The notes beneath the pieces are model-generated. The model ran no database searches, was not told the origin of the DNA, and saw only the letters and a program-made list of their open reading frames with translations. Below are positions 35,317 through 44,500 of a DNA stretch of 64,000 nucleotides, piece after piece (positions within the stretch are counted from its first letter, which is position 1; each line of letters opens with the position of its first letter). The position numbers and the translations under genes are program-made. Source of the stretch: Eopsaltria australis. Its lineage: Eukaryota; Chordata; Aves; Passeriformes; Petroicidae. The stretch spans positions 496,001 to 560,000 of the forward strand of contig JAVTVJ010000663.1 of assembly GCA_034509425.1 (NCBI GenBank). The letters are read 5' to 3'.

Positions 35317-36744
35317 CTAATGGGAAGATCTCAAGAAGAAGGGTCTCAGTGATTTTTCTTGATGACTGTCGAAGTTTGGAGTTTTCTTTTTCCTTCTCTT
35401 CCACGCTGATCTCTGTGGAGCAGCATCTGTTGGTGGATGCGACTGGATCTGCTCTGGTGGATGTGTTGGGTGGAGAGTTGTGATGCTTAACTTCAGCCAT
35501 CGTGGTTCAAGTGACTGGTCATCTGGGATCACCTCTGATGGGGTCTCCAGTGGCATGGGTGGTGATGGAGAGCAGGACACAGTGGATTCAGCTTTTGGAG
35601 CATGTGGTGTCCAGGAGGCTGTGGAAGACTTAGGTGGAGGATGATTAGAACTGTTCAGCAGGCTTTGAAGCTGCTGCTTCCATATCTTTTCCCACACCCA
35701 ATACTGAACCTTAACTAAAATGCCTGTCAGGATTGTTTTTATGTCAGATGGGACCAGCATACCTTTAAAGTGAGGACAATTTCTCCCAAGCTCTCTCTCT
35801 ACCTTGCAAGCCTCTCGCAAGGCTGCAGGTGACTGTGATTCCCATCGTGGGCTGTTACCCTGAGGGCTGTGCACACCTGATGCCACTGCAGGGTCTGGCT
35901 GACCAGCTGCATCGCAGGCTTCAGCCTCTCCACTTTTCGGCCCCCAATCTCGGGGTGTGAACGAGGGAGCGTGGGGATCTGGAAGTGGGCGGTGGTCAGG
36001 GGTGGGACTGCAGTTGATATGAGCAGTCCAGGCGCGGGGTGGGGCGGGGATCTCCCTCGGGCTGGGGCAGGGACCTCCGGCGCGAGGGGAGGGACCCGAC
36101 GCGAAGACACCATCGGCCGTGGGGGGGGAGCCCGACGTGGGGCCAATCAACGCGAAGGGGAAGGAGCCGTGGGAGGGGTTGGGAGGATTCACGGGCTTTT
36201 GGCGTGAGGCTGCGCAGTGGGCGCAGGGGTGTAGGCACGGCGCCACGAGGCCGCCGCCATCTTTAAACTCGGAACAATGGGGGAGCGCAGCCGGCGCGAG
36301 TTTGGCTGAGGGCTCGGAGAAAGGGTTTGGGGTGAAGCTCGCTATGAGGGAATCAGTCTCATAGTGGGGAGAACTGAGGGGCGCGCTTTCCTGCAGCGGG
36401 GAAGAGGGATTGGGAAAAGGGGAATTAGGAACGTGGGGTGGGTGAGTCGGGGATTTCGAACTTTCAGGACAATTACGCAAAGTATAACAAATTACAATCA
36501 ACAACGGGAAAAATTTTCGGACAGAAACATCACCCCCTCTCTCCACTGCCTCTAAACGTTTTTCTACTAACTCCCAAAAACTCAGAGTTTTAACAGAAGA
36601 AGCAGAAGCAAGAGGGACATAGGCAAAGATCCAGTTAACAAAACGTTTCCAAGCCTTCTTATTAGCATTCCCGTTTTTTAACTTTAGGGTCTCTTTAACT
36701 TGGACATAAAACTCCTGCTCTATTCGGGACAGCTTAATACCCAT
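35317..36744 (-). CDS. gag: Intact gag-like frame of the provirus: matrix, proline-rich region, capsid remnant, basic tail
   Basis: 475 codons without a stop. The start ATG at 36744 gives MGIKLS, fitting N-myristoylation of Gly2, as in retroviral Gag. Residues 1 to about 92 match the betaretrovirus matrix (Gag p10) pattern: an amphipathic N terminus, a basic stretch (K28-K33 region), the aromatic WKRFVNWIF segment, SFWELVEKRLE and a hydrophobic FFPLLIVICYTL end. Residues about 93-305 are proline/serine-rich. About 307-365 (ALREAC...HFKGML..SDIKTILTG...QYWVWEKIW) fits the pattern of part of the capsid N-terminal domain. The rest is again proline-rich with a basic cluster KRRKKK at 449-454. The remaining capsid, the CCHC zinc knuckles and PPPY or PTAP late motifs are absent. 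It is GC-rich (many CpGs at 35850-36350), unlike its surroundings. Frames on the opposite strand are shadows. Whether it is expressed is unknown. Confidence 0.7.
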   Translation of the reverse strand: MGIKLSRIEQEFYVQVKETLKLKNGNANKKAWKRFVNWIFAYVPLASASSVKTLSFWELVEKRLEAVERGGDVSVRKFFPLLIVICYTLRNCPESSKSPTHPPHVPNSPFPNPSSPLQESAPLSSPHYETDSLIASFTPNPFSEPSAKLAPAALPHCSEFKDGGGLVAPCLHPCAHCAASRQKPVNPPNPSHGSFPFALIGPTSGSPPTADGVFASGPSPRAGGPCPSPREIPAPPRAWTAHINCSPTPDHRPLPDPHAPSFTPRDWGPKSGEAEACDAAGQPDPAVASGVHSPQGNSPRWESQSPAALREACKVERELGRNCPHFKGMLVPSDIKTILTGILVKVQYWVWEKIWKQQLQSLLNSSNHPPPKSSTASWTPHAPKAESTVSCSPSPPMPLETPSEVIPDDQSLEPRWLKLSITTLHPTHPPEQIQSHPPTDAAPQRSAWKRRKKKTPNFDSHQEKSLRPFFLRSSH

Positions 36745-37221
36745 TGTCTCCGAATAAAAGCCTCCTTGCTCTTTTTATACGGGACAAAACTCTCCCTCGA
36801 GCCTGATTCCCGCTGCCTATCGCGGATTAGACCTCACCGTCTGCGCTCGGTTCTCGGTGGCTTTCCCGCCGCTATCACGGGCACCGAGCTTCGCCGCCGC
36901 GCGCGGATCCTGGTCCTTTCCCACCGCGCCTCGCAGCCGCCAAACCTCACCGCTCCGTGCGGGTCTTGGTTCCTCGATCCCGGCTTCAGTTGCCGTCACC
37001 GGCTCCGGAGGGAGAAACATTCAAAAGAGCAAGGGTCTCTGGTCTCGTCAGTCCGCTCAGCTAGCGTACACACTTCAGACGCTCCAGAACGGTTGCTGAC
37101 GGCCCCTGCCAGCCCCCCGCTAAAACGCGGAAGTTCTCGCTAGGGGAGCGGCGTCCCGAAGGCGCAGTCCGGACCGCTGCTGCGTATCCAGGTCGCTCGC
37201 AGGGAACCCCGAGAAGTCGGA
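36745..37221 (-). other. Proviral leader between primer site and gag start
   Basis: About 480 bp, GC- and CpG-rich. On the minus strand two donor-like GTGAGG sites occur, with GT at plus 36836-36837 (ACG|GTGAGG) and 36949-36950 (GCG|GTGAGG). Either could splice to the acceptor at 35221-35222, as for an env message. A packaging signal would be expected here but cannot be read from sequence alone. The plus frame 36700-37143 is a shadow. Confidence 0.55.
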
Positions 37222-37240
37222 GTCTCTGTTCGGTGCGCCA
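37222..37240 (-). other. Primer-binding site, Lys-tRNA-like variant
   Basis: On the minus strand TGGCGCACCGAACAGAGAC begins 2 nt after the 5' LTR end. It equals the usual Lys(UUU) primer site except for one inserted A after TGGCGC and one G to A change. A different tRNA primer cannot be excluded. Confidence 0.7.
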
Positions 37241-37242
37241 CT

Positions 37243-37814
37243 TGTTGCGTTCCCTGCTTCAGTCCCACCCTGGTACCGGCAGCGGAGTCCTAGCGCTACC
37301 CTAGGAAGTCGTTCGCGATCTGGAAGACTTCCTCGGAGTGCTGACTATGAGCACAGCTGGCCCGCGTTCGGTCTGGGGAGATGTTGCCCCCGGAGCGTGG
37401 TGAAACAGCAAAGAACTACCAGAGAAGGAGGTCTCTTGGTATGTGATTTCGGTAGGTTTATTGCCTCCAAAGGGAGCACATGGACCAAGAGCCAAGAGCA
37501 GCTTATTACATCGGTATTTAAGGGAGGACCAACACCCAATAGGATGAGGGCAGGGAACAATACAGGGGAGGGACTGGGGTACATGATCAAATGGGGTTTA
37601 GGGAGGGGAGGGGAACAGAGAGAACAACGAATGAACTATGGAGTGACAGGGAATTTCCCAGAGCAGGGAAACATAACAGACAAGTCCAGTAACCAATAGC
37701 AGGAGCTTGGGTCCGTGGATTGGTGGTCCAACTGCTGCCCCTGGGAGCTCCGGGGGGAAACCCTCTGTCCGTGGAACCTGTCCGGAAGTCCTCTGGTTCC
37801 GAACCACCGCAACA
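37243..37814 (-). mobile_element. 5' LTR of the provirus
   Basis: 572 bp, same ends and signals as the 3' LTR: inverted CCAAT 37536-37540, TTAAATA 37515-37521, AATAAA (plus TTTATT) 37457-37462. Differences from the 3' LTR are scattered single bases, a small cluster near 37664-37669 and a one-base G-run indel. Confidence 0.93.
37515..37540 (-). promoter_or_regulatory. Core promoter of the 5' LTR (CCAAT and TATA-like boxes)
   Basis: On the minus strand ATTGG (37540-37536) precedes TTAAATA (37521-37515) by about 15 bp. Transcription would start near 37485-37490, upstream of the AATAAA in R. Inferred from position and motif only. Confidence 0.5.
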
Positions 37815-37820
37815 AGTCTC
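37815..37820. repeat. Right target-site duplication of the provirus (AGTCTC)
   Basis: Pairs with 34557-34562. Confidence 0.92.
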
Positions 37821-38077
37821 TGTTCCTTTCTTTCATTCTTTCTCTTATCTAAACATGATAAGACACTGTCAACTGGAAAGTTTTGGAGCAACCTCAGAAA
37901 AACAGGAAAAGATTCTCCTGAGACAGGAAGGGAAGGATTTTTCATGCCACAATCTGAAAAAAACTTTCCTTTAGCCATTATTATCCCTAGATCTAAGGGA
38001 AATGCTCTACTTTCCTTCCCACTGGCCGTAGCCTTGCTTTCCTCCTGTAGACAGCTCAAACACAAATTTAAAGGAGT

Positions 38078-38533
38078 AAGTCCAGAGAGGAGCCACTAAG
38101 CTGATCAGAGGGCTGGAGCACCTCTCCTATGAAGATGAGCTGAGAGAATTGGGGTTGTTAAGCTTGGAGAAGTGAAGATTCCAGTGACACCTCAGACTCC
38201 CTTCCATACATAAAGGGGGCCTGAAAAAAGAATAGAGAGAGATATTACACAAGGGTGTGTAGTGATAGGACATGGGTGAATGACTTTAAGCTGAAGGATG
38301 GTAGGTTTAGGTTACATATCAGGAAGAAATTCTTTATAGTAAGGGTGGTGAGGCACTGGAACAAGTGTCCTACAGGGGTTGTGGACTCTTCATCCCTTGA
38401 GAGCAGACTGGATGGGCCTTTGAATAACCTGCTTTAGTGGAAGGAGTCCCAGACCATGGCAAGGGTTTTGGATTAGGTGATCTTTCAGATCCCTTTCAAT
38501 TCAAACTGTTCTGTGATTCTATAATTCTGTGAT
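38078..38533 (+). mobile_element. CR1 LINE 3' end, plus orientation
   Basis: About 456 bp of the CR1 3' region: GGGCTGGAGCACCTCTCCTA, GAAGATGAGCTGAGAGAATT, AGGAAGAAATTCTTTATAGT, AAGGGTGGTGAGGCACTGGA, ending in the tail TTCTGTGATTCTATAATTCT. It is the least altered CR1 tail of the window. The left end, near 38078, is a 5' truncation and approximate. The plus frame 38255-38437 is a CR1 remnant, not a gene. Confidence 0.93.
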
Positions 38534-39512
38534 AGGGGGCCCTTTGCTCATCTTATTCCTCATTTCCCACCCCAATACTGATGAAATGTGCAGGATGACA
38601 GTAGCATAGAATGATTTCTTTCCTGGAGGGATGATATAAGAGACGATTAATTATAAGTTTATATTCTCTGTTTGGTCAGGATTTCGAAAGATATAGAAAG
38701 AAGTCACAATTCCAAGGATTTAGCAGGATTGTGCTACAAATCAAACTTGTTCTGTTTTCTCATCACTGTTGTAGTATGCAAGGAAAAGCAAATTTAAATT
38801 TTGAAATTATGTAGTGAAGTCTGTGTGACTGGATATGATGGAATAAATGAAACATCTTGTTTAATCTATCTTCTCCAGTAAGGTAAGTCTGCAAATCCCA
38901 ACATGTTGTTTTATCTCCTTTAATGACACCAAGTCAATGCTTGGCAGTTATTCTCACACATTATTTTCTACTTTTTACTTCTCAGCAGTTTCCTTCTTTC
39001 TCCCAGAAGTTTGCCAATGCTATGACTGCAAATAATTTTTTTAAAAAACTAATAATTCACTAACACTTTTTTATTGATGCAATATGGTGCTTTTACATTG
39101 GAGTTTGTGCACTGCCAACCGTTTAATTCTACTGATTTTAAGTTTGCATTCATGGAAGAAAAATATCCATTGTAAGAAAAGTGCTGCTATTCTTACAAAT
39201 CTTGAGGCCATTTTTCCTTGTTCTATTTGACTCTTGGAAGAGAAGTTGCTAATGGTAATAATGCTGTGTTTCACATGAAATTTTTGATGTGTGTGAGATT
39301 TTTCTGCCATTCACATTTCAGGAACAGTCAGTGTCTATTGTCATGAACAAAAAAAAAAAACAGTAATGATTTATAGGAATAAAATCCTTGAATGCATGGC
39401 TCGATTTTGATTGGTGCTGGTCCAAAATGTCCCTGTTGTTAAATATGATGGAACTAGCCCTTTGTGTGATGAGTCCATACTTGACAAAATGTTTGTTGGG
39501 AGGGTTGTTTAC
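38534..39512. other. AT-rich DNA, nothing recognised
   Basis: No gene or repeat family recognised. Confidence 0.5.
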
Positions 39513-39631
39513 CTGTTTGTGGACATGTTTCCATGAAGAAAGTTGAACCAAAAAATCTGCTTCTGAGAAGGGGGTCTCCTGCTCCCCTTTGTCACCTTTC
39601 TCCTCATTATTTGCACCTTGAATCAGTTCTC
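39513..39631 (-). other. Candidate orphan exon (119 bp, open, with splice-like borders)
   Basis: On the minus strand a pyrimidine-rich stretch TTTTCCTCCTACATTTCTTAG (AG at plus 39632-39633) precedes 119 bp that stay open and read ELIQGANNEEKG... to ...SSWKHVHKQ, followed by CAG|GTAAAC (GT at plus 39511-39512). The composition (E, K, G, Q, D) is less AT-driven than other frames nearby. I do not recognise the protein. It could be an exon of an unseen gene, a non-coding RNA exon or chance. Confidence 0.2.
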
Positions 39632-39633
39632 CT

Positions 39634-41519
39634 AAGAAATGTAGGAGGAAAAGAAAGGTCACTTTATTTGGTTTACTGAACTGAATTAGTTCAGAAGGTC
39701 TTATGAGAACAAGAGCAGCAGTGAAGGAGGATGCAGGACTTAGCTCAGGGTATGTGGGGGAAAGAGGAAAAAATGGATTGTGCCTGAAAAGGTATCTCCA
39801 TCAGAAAGCCTCACTAAGAAAAAGGACCAGAAAGTGGCAGGGTGGGGGTGTGAGGGATGGTGGGGGAGGAGTGGCAAATAGTAAAAGTCTAAGCAATTTA
39901 CCTAGTATAGTGAGGCCATTATCTAACACGGATTGATTAAAAACAAAGCAAAACAAACATCTGAAATTTAACATTAGTGTAATTATATATTTTCAGTCAA
40001 GATGGCAACTCCTTTTTGTAGAAAAAATTATGAATTTTCTCCTACCTACTTCAAAATGTGAAAAGGCACATTTATAATCACGTTTTTCTACCTGATATGT
40101 GACAACATGACTAGAGACCAATAAGTGGCTTGGTATGGTTCTTCCCCTCCCCTCTTCTCCACAACATCTGGTTAGGGCTTTTGCCCCTCTTATTATTTTT
40201 GTATTGAGAAAATCTCCTGTGGTGAAATTCATCCTAATACAAAACACCAGAACAAGCTCTGTGCAGCTCCTGTTTATGGTCTCTTCTGAAGAACAGATGT
40301 AAAGGACAAGCAAGAGAGGAACAGACATGTTCATTGTTCCAAATCTTCAGCTTTCAAATTTTAAAAGAAGTGATAAATCTCTGTTACATCTATTAAAAAG
40401 TAAGATTGCATCTTTATGGCAATGCATTTATTTCACAGATTATAACCATGCTAGGAAAAACAAATCCATTAATTTCTGGGATGTGAAATTTTCCCCTTAA
40501 TTTAATTTATCTCTTCATTTTCTCTCTCACACACACATGTATTTATAGGTGTGTGTGAGGACAGAGAAGAGGCCAGCAATTGGCTAAATAAACCACAAAG
40601 AACATCCTACTTGGAAGGACTTTAAACAAAATGATGATATTGTTGTAAAGGACTTTTATTTTCCCAACAAGGGAGGAAATTTGCACGACCTTTGGTTCAC
40701 ATATTATTTGTTCTGTGGTCTGACATACTGTCTATGCTGCAATTAAGCCAAGTGAAAAGGAGCACTGTCACAAGGTTCTCATCACAGTCCATCCTTCAGT
40801 GTAAGCTCAATACCAACCACTGAGTGTTTTGTCTCCTCAGACCTGCCAGATCGGCTGTGCACTTGGTCATTCTTACACCAGCTCAACCAAAACTGTCAGG
40901 GGTATCTACCATCAGTTCAGGAAGTTTCAGCCTTGCCAAAGCTACATCTCTCCCCCTCAGAAGAACTATTTTCACTTCTATTAATCAAAAAAGCTACCCA
41001 AAACTAGCACTCTTCTGTGTCTGGTAAAATTTATAAAGTGCGTTTTGGAATTCCGCCTAATACATATTCATAATAATCAGATCCTCCTGCTTTTTGGACA
41101 CTGACAGTCAAAAGCAGTTTTAATTTCAGCTATGTGAAAGACTTATGTTTCCATATATGCACTCATTGTAACTAAGGAGTTGAAAAAAATTTCTTAAAAT
41201 GCATGTGTGTGTGTTCCCTCTTTTTCTTCAGAGTCATTAAAGGATAGTAACGAAATTGCTTCTGGTCACATTATTGAGAAAGATTAAAATTGGAAACAGA
41301 GTCATCTAAGATGCATTTATGTCAGATCTCCCAGATTGTTCTTCCCCTATAGATACAGATTTGGAACCTGCACTTAGAATATATCTTTTTATCTCTTTTA
41401 CATTCAGTAACCATGAAGAACTTTGGCCTCTCAAAGTTGGCAATAAATAGAAATACATTAAGATACATGGCTCATCAGTATGGGTCCAAAGCTCACATTC
41501 AATCAAAGGCTAAAATAAA
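39634..41519. other. AT-rich DNA, nothing recognised
   Basis: A small CA patch lies near 40526-40555. The minus frame 39993-40334 shows no domain. Confidence 0.5.
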
Positions 41520-41567
41520 ACTTCACATACTGTTTCCCCCACTGGTGGGGGAAACAGTATGTGAAGT
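41520..41567. repeat. Near-perfect palindrome: 23-bp arms, 2-nt spacer
   Basis: The left arm ACTTCACATACTGTTTCCCC continues CAC (41520-41542), then TG, then its exact reverse complement (41545-41567). There are no mismatches in 23 pairs. It lies in otherwise ordinary AT-rich DNA, at the 5' (right) end of no recognised element. Confidence 0.95.
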
Positions 41568-44500
41568 GTGTTGCCTGAGTATTATATTTTAAAAGGAAAC
41601 TTGTTTTTTGCTGCATTTGTAAGCAATTGAGGGGTGCTTGCTGTTCAAGGACTCTTTGTGACATGTGCAGCAATCTGCCATAGCTTGTAAATGGGGTTCT
41701 TGACTTTTTCTTGGCCTGTGGAACTATCTTGATGATATGGACAACTTTTACTTTATTGCAAAATAACTTCAAGATGGAGAAAAGTTTAATGAAAAAGTAG
41801 AAAGTATATATAAAATTGCAAGGAAAATGAAAGGGAAGAAAAGGAGTCCTATAAGACCACCTGGAGGTGATATTCATATTCCTAATGTTGCTCCTGTACA
41901 ACATGATCTGGTGTCCTGCATGCCTGAGACATTTGACATTGAGATATTTGACAGTGCTTTGGTTCTTGAATGATCACATGCCACTCTGAAGTTGAGTACT
42001 ATTTGTCATAAAAGGAGCATCTGTATAATATGAAAACCCCCAGACATTTAACATCTGTATCTCTATGCTTAGCCAGACAATAAACTGAATTTTCTAATGT
42101 AATGCTCAGAAGCTTGCAAGTTAAGGAAATTGCCCAAGGGAGGCTGTGATTAAAAAATGCAACTCTCTGCAACGGCTATGACAAAGAAGCAGTCTGACAA
42201 AATATATTTTAATTCCTCATAGTTGAGAGTTATATGGAGTAGTCCAGTATACAAAAAAAAAAAAAAAATTCTTCAGAGATCATTTGCACCCACAGTCCTC
42301 TCCAATGATGTCTGCACTAACTTCACCAGAAAATGGTTGTCCAATAACAAGCCACAGCTGCAAGGAAAAAAAAAAGATTGACAGATGCCTTGGGTATTAG
42401 TGGTTGCCTTTTAAGAATTAAAATATATATTTTATTTTATTCTTCAGAAGTTGAGCCTGAAAAAAAAAATACAATGACAGAAACTATTAGAATGTTGACA
42501 GTAGTACAAAATACACTAATCTAGCCCATAAAAAGTTGTCTAAAAGTAACAACAGGATATACTATTGAAAGTATAGGAATATTCTAGGATATTCAGCTGT
42601 GTTTCCCTCACAGAAATGTAATCAGCTGGGCAATTTTCTGCTCATGGAGAACTCACCAGGTATGCCATTCCTTTACCATGTGTCAGCAGTTACATTAAGT
42701 ATTATTCGTTCTATGGCTGTCATGGAGATACTGCGGCAGAAATGACATGCTGATATTTTTGTTAATGTTATGAAGTTTCCTGACAGAACCGAAAATCATT
42801 TAAAGATAGACATTATATGGAAATAGACTGGCATATAAACAAACCTGAGTATTCTTGAAGGCATTAGTCTAACAGAAACACTTGCTATTGTCATCCATGA
42901 ATTTGGTCTAAAAGTAGTGTTTAGGCCAGATGCAGCAGAACATTTCATATTTGACATGTTTTTTTACATCTCCTCCTTCCACCTCAGATATTAAATATTA
43001 AAATATAAAACTAAGACTGCTTCCAACATAAAATAATCATTGCTATATTTACTCAGCTTTTCAATAAAAACAAAACAATGTAATGCTTTTTATAATACTG
43101 TATACCATGAAATTTCAAGGTAGAGTTGATTGATCTTGCTCTAACACAAATCTTGTGTGCCTTATGAGTGGAAACCTTCTGGTACAAAATCTCTGGTGAG
43201 AAATAAATAATGTGGAACATGTAGGTGACATTTTACAAGGTCAGGTTTCCAACCTGTTACTATAATTTAAAAGGTAATTCCTCTGCTCTTGCCTATTCAT
43301 TGCTGTGTGGCTATTGCAAATGTTCTCACATGTGAAATTAATTCACACTTGCCCTTTATTTGAAAAGAAAAAAAATGAAGGGAAAATAATGACCATATAC
43401 GAGAATTTTCAAAGCTGCTTCTTGTATTACATACACTGAGATAAGGCAAGAGTAAATCCAAAGCAATCTATAAAGTAACATTGATATGAGCAATATGTTG
43501 CCATTTAAATAAAAAACTGGAAATGCATTTTCAAAAATGTGTAATAGATATTTACCAAAATCTATTTTTAAAAAATGAAAAGCAAAGTTCTATTTATTCT
43601 GTACTAAAGTTTCACTTTTAGGTAAAAGTTTTATCTTGACAAGGAAATATACCTGTGAAGAATGCCCCTCAAGTTCAGTGAAATTCTGACTTTGCATCTT
43701 CTCAATGGGAAAGGATTGAACTCTTAGGAGTGGTAGCATCATCCCAGGCTCTGTCATCAGCCTTCAGTGATGGTCCTCTGTGTATCACCAAACAGAGAGA
43801 TCATGAGCTCTGAGAGGTGCCCCCCTCAGAGAAAGGTGCTGGTGCAGTCCTCTGTGGCCCAGAAGAGTTTAAAGGGCCTCACTTAGAAATGCTGTTTATA
43901 GGGTTGCAAGTTGTTTGGCTTTAGTCAGCAGTAAATTTCCACCCTAGCTACAGTTTGGATCAGTACTTACTGGAATTTTTCTTGAAAAGTCCAGTAACAA
44001 TAATATTATCTTGAATCACCCAGAAGTCTATTGATTATTTTTTGGCCCTAATGGGGTCAATGATAACAGTCCTTGTATTTCCCCCTGTGGTCTAAAAATC
44101 ATGAGGAAGTTGACATAAAGATGAAGCTATGGGATGACAACAAGTGTGTATCACACTGGCCCAACTCCACAAGATCACGAAAGAACCTGAAAATGACTGC
44201 TTTTGAAAATCCTAGATCAAAATTCCATGGAAAATTTGGGGAATGTGCTAATAAGAATTTTCAGTTCTCTATTGTGTTTCCCTGGAAAAACTATAAAATA
44301 CTCAATATTTTTTTTCAAAATGCAAATTTTTTGACCCCAAAAATATTGAGGCAATCTCTTTATCATTATTCCCCTTAGTATTAAGAGATTTCATTTTTAT
44401 ACTCCTCAGATATACCCAGTTCAATTGAATCAGTCTTTAAATTCAGACAGGAAAAACCTGTCTTCAGAATTTTACACAGAAAGTACAGAGGTTTTCTGAC

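Larger units (their letters stand above)
34563..37814 (-). mobile_element. Complete short non-autonomous endogenous retrovirus (gag-only, ERVK/betaretrovirus-like)
   Basis: A 3252-bp provirus on the minus strand: 5' LTR 37243-37814, primer-binding site 37222-37240, leader to 36745, one gag-like frame 36744-35317, a hydrophobic remnant before 35155, polypurine tract 35136-35152, and 3' LTR 34563-35135. Perfect 6-bp duplications flank it. The internal region is only about 2.1 kb, against 6-8 kb for a full betaretrovirus-like element, and lacks protease, reverse transcriptase, integrase and a full env. The LTRs differ by about 9-11 substitutions plus 1-3 short indels (about 2%), so insertion was fairly recent. 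Mobilisation would need enzymes supplied in trans. Family placement rests on the 6-bp duplication, the Lys-like primer site and the matrix-like N terminus of the frame. Confidence 0.92.

Noticed and set aside
35799..37143. Several plus-strand and alternate minus frames over the provirus
   Set aside because: GC-rich gag and leader sequence leaves most frames open. Only the 475-codon minus frame has a Gag-like start and domain order.
34665..37590. An 81-codon frame present in both LTRs (minus 34665-34910 and 37345-37590)
   Set aside because: It is duplicated only because the LTRs are duplicated. It spans promoter and poly(A) signals and has no motif.
41520..41567. Palindrome as a microRNA precursor
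   Set aside because: A 2-nt loop and a 23-bp arm without mismatch do not fit a microRNA hairpin.
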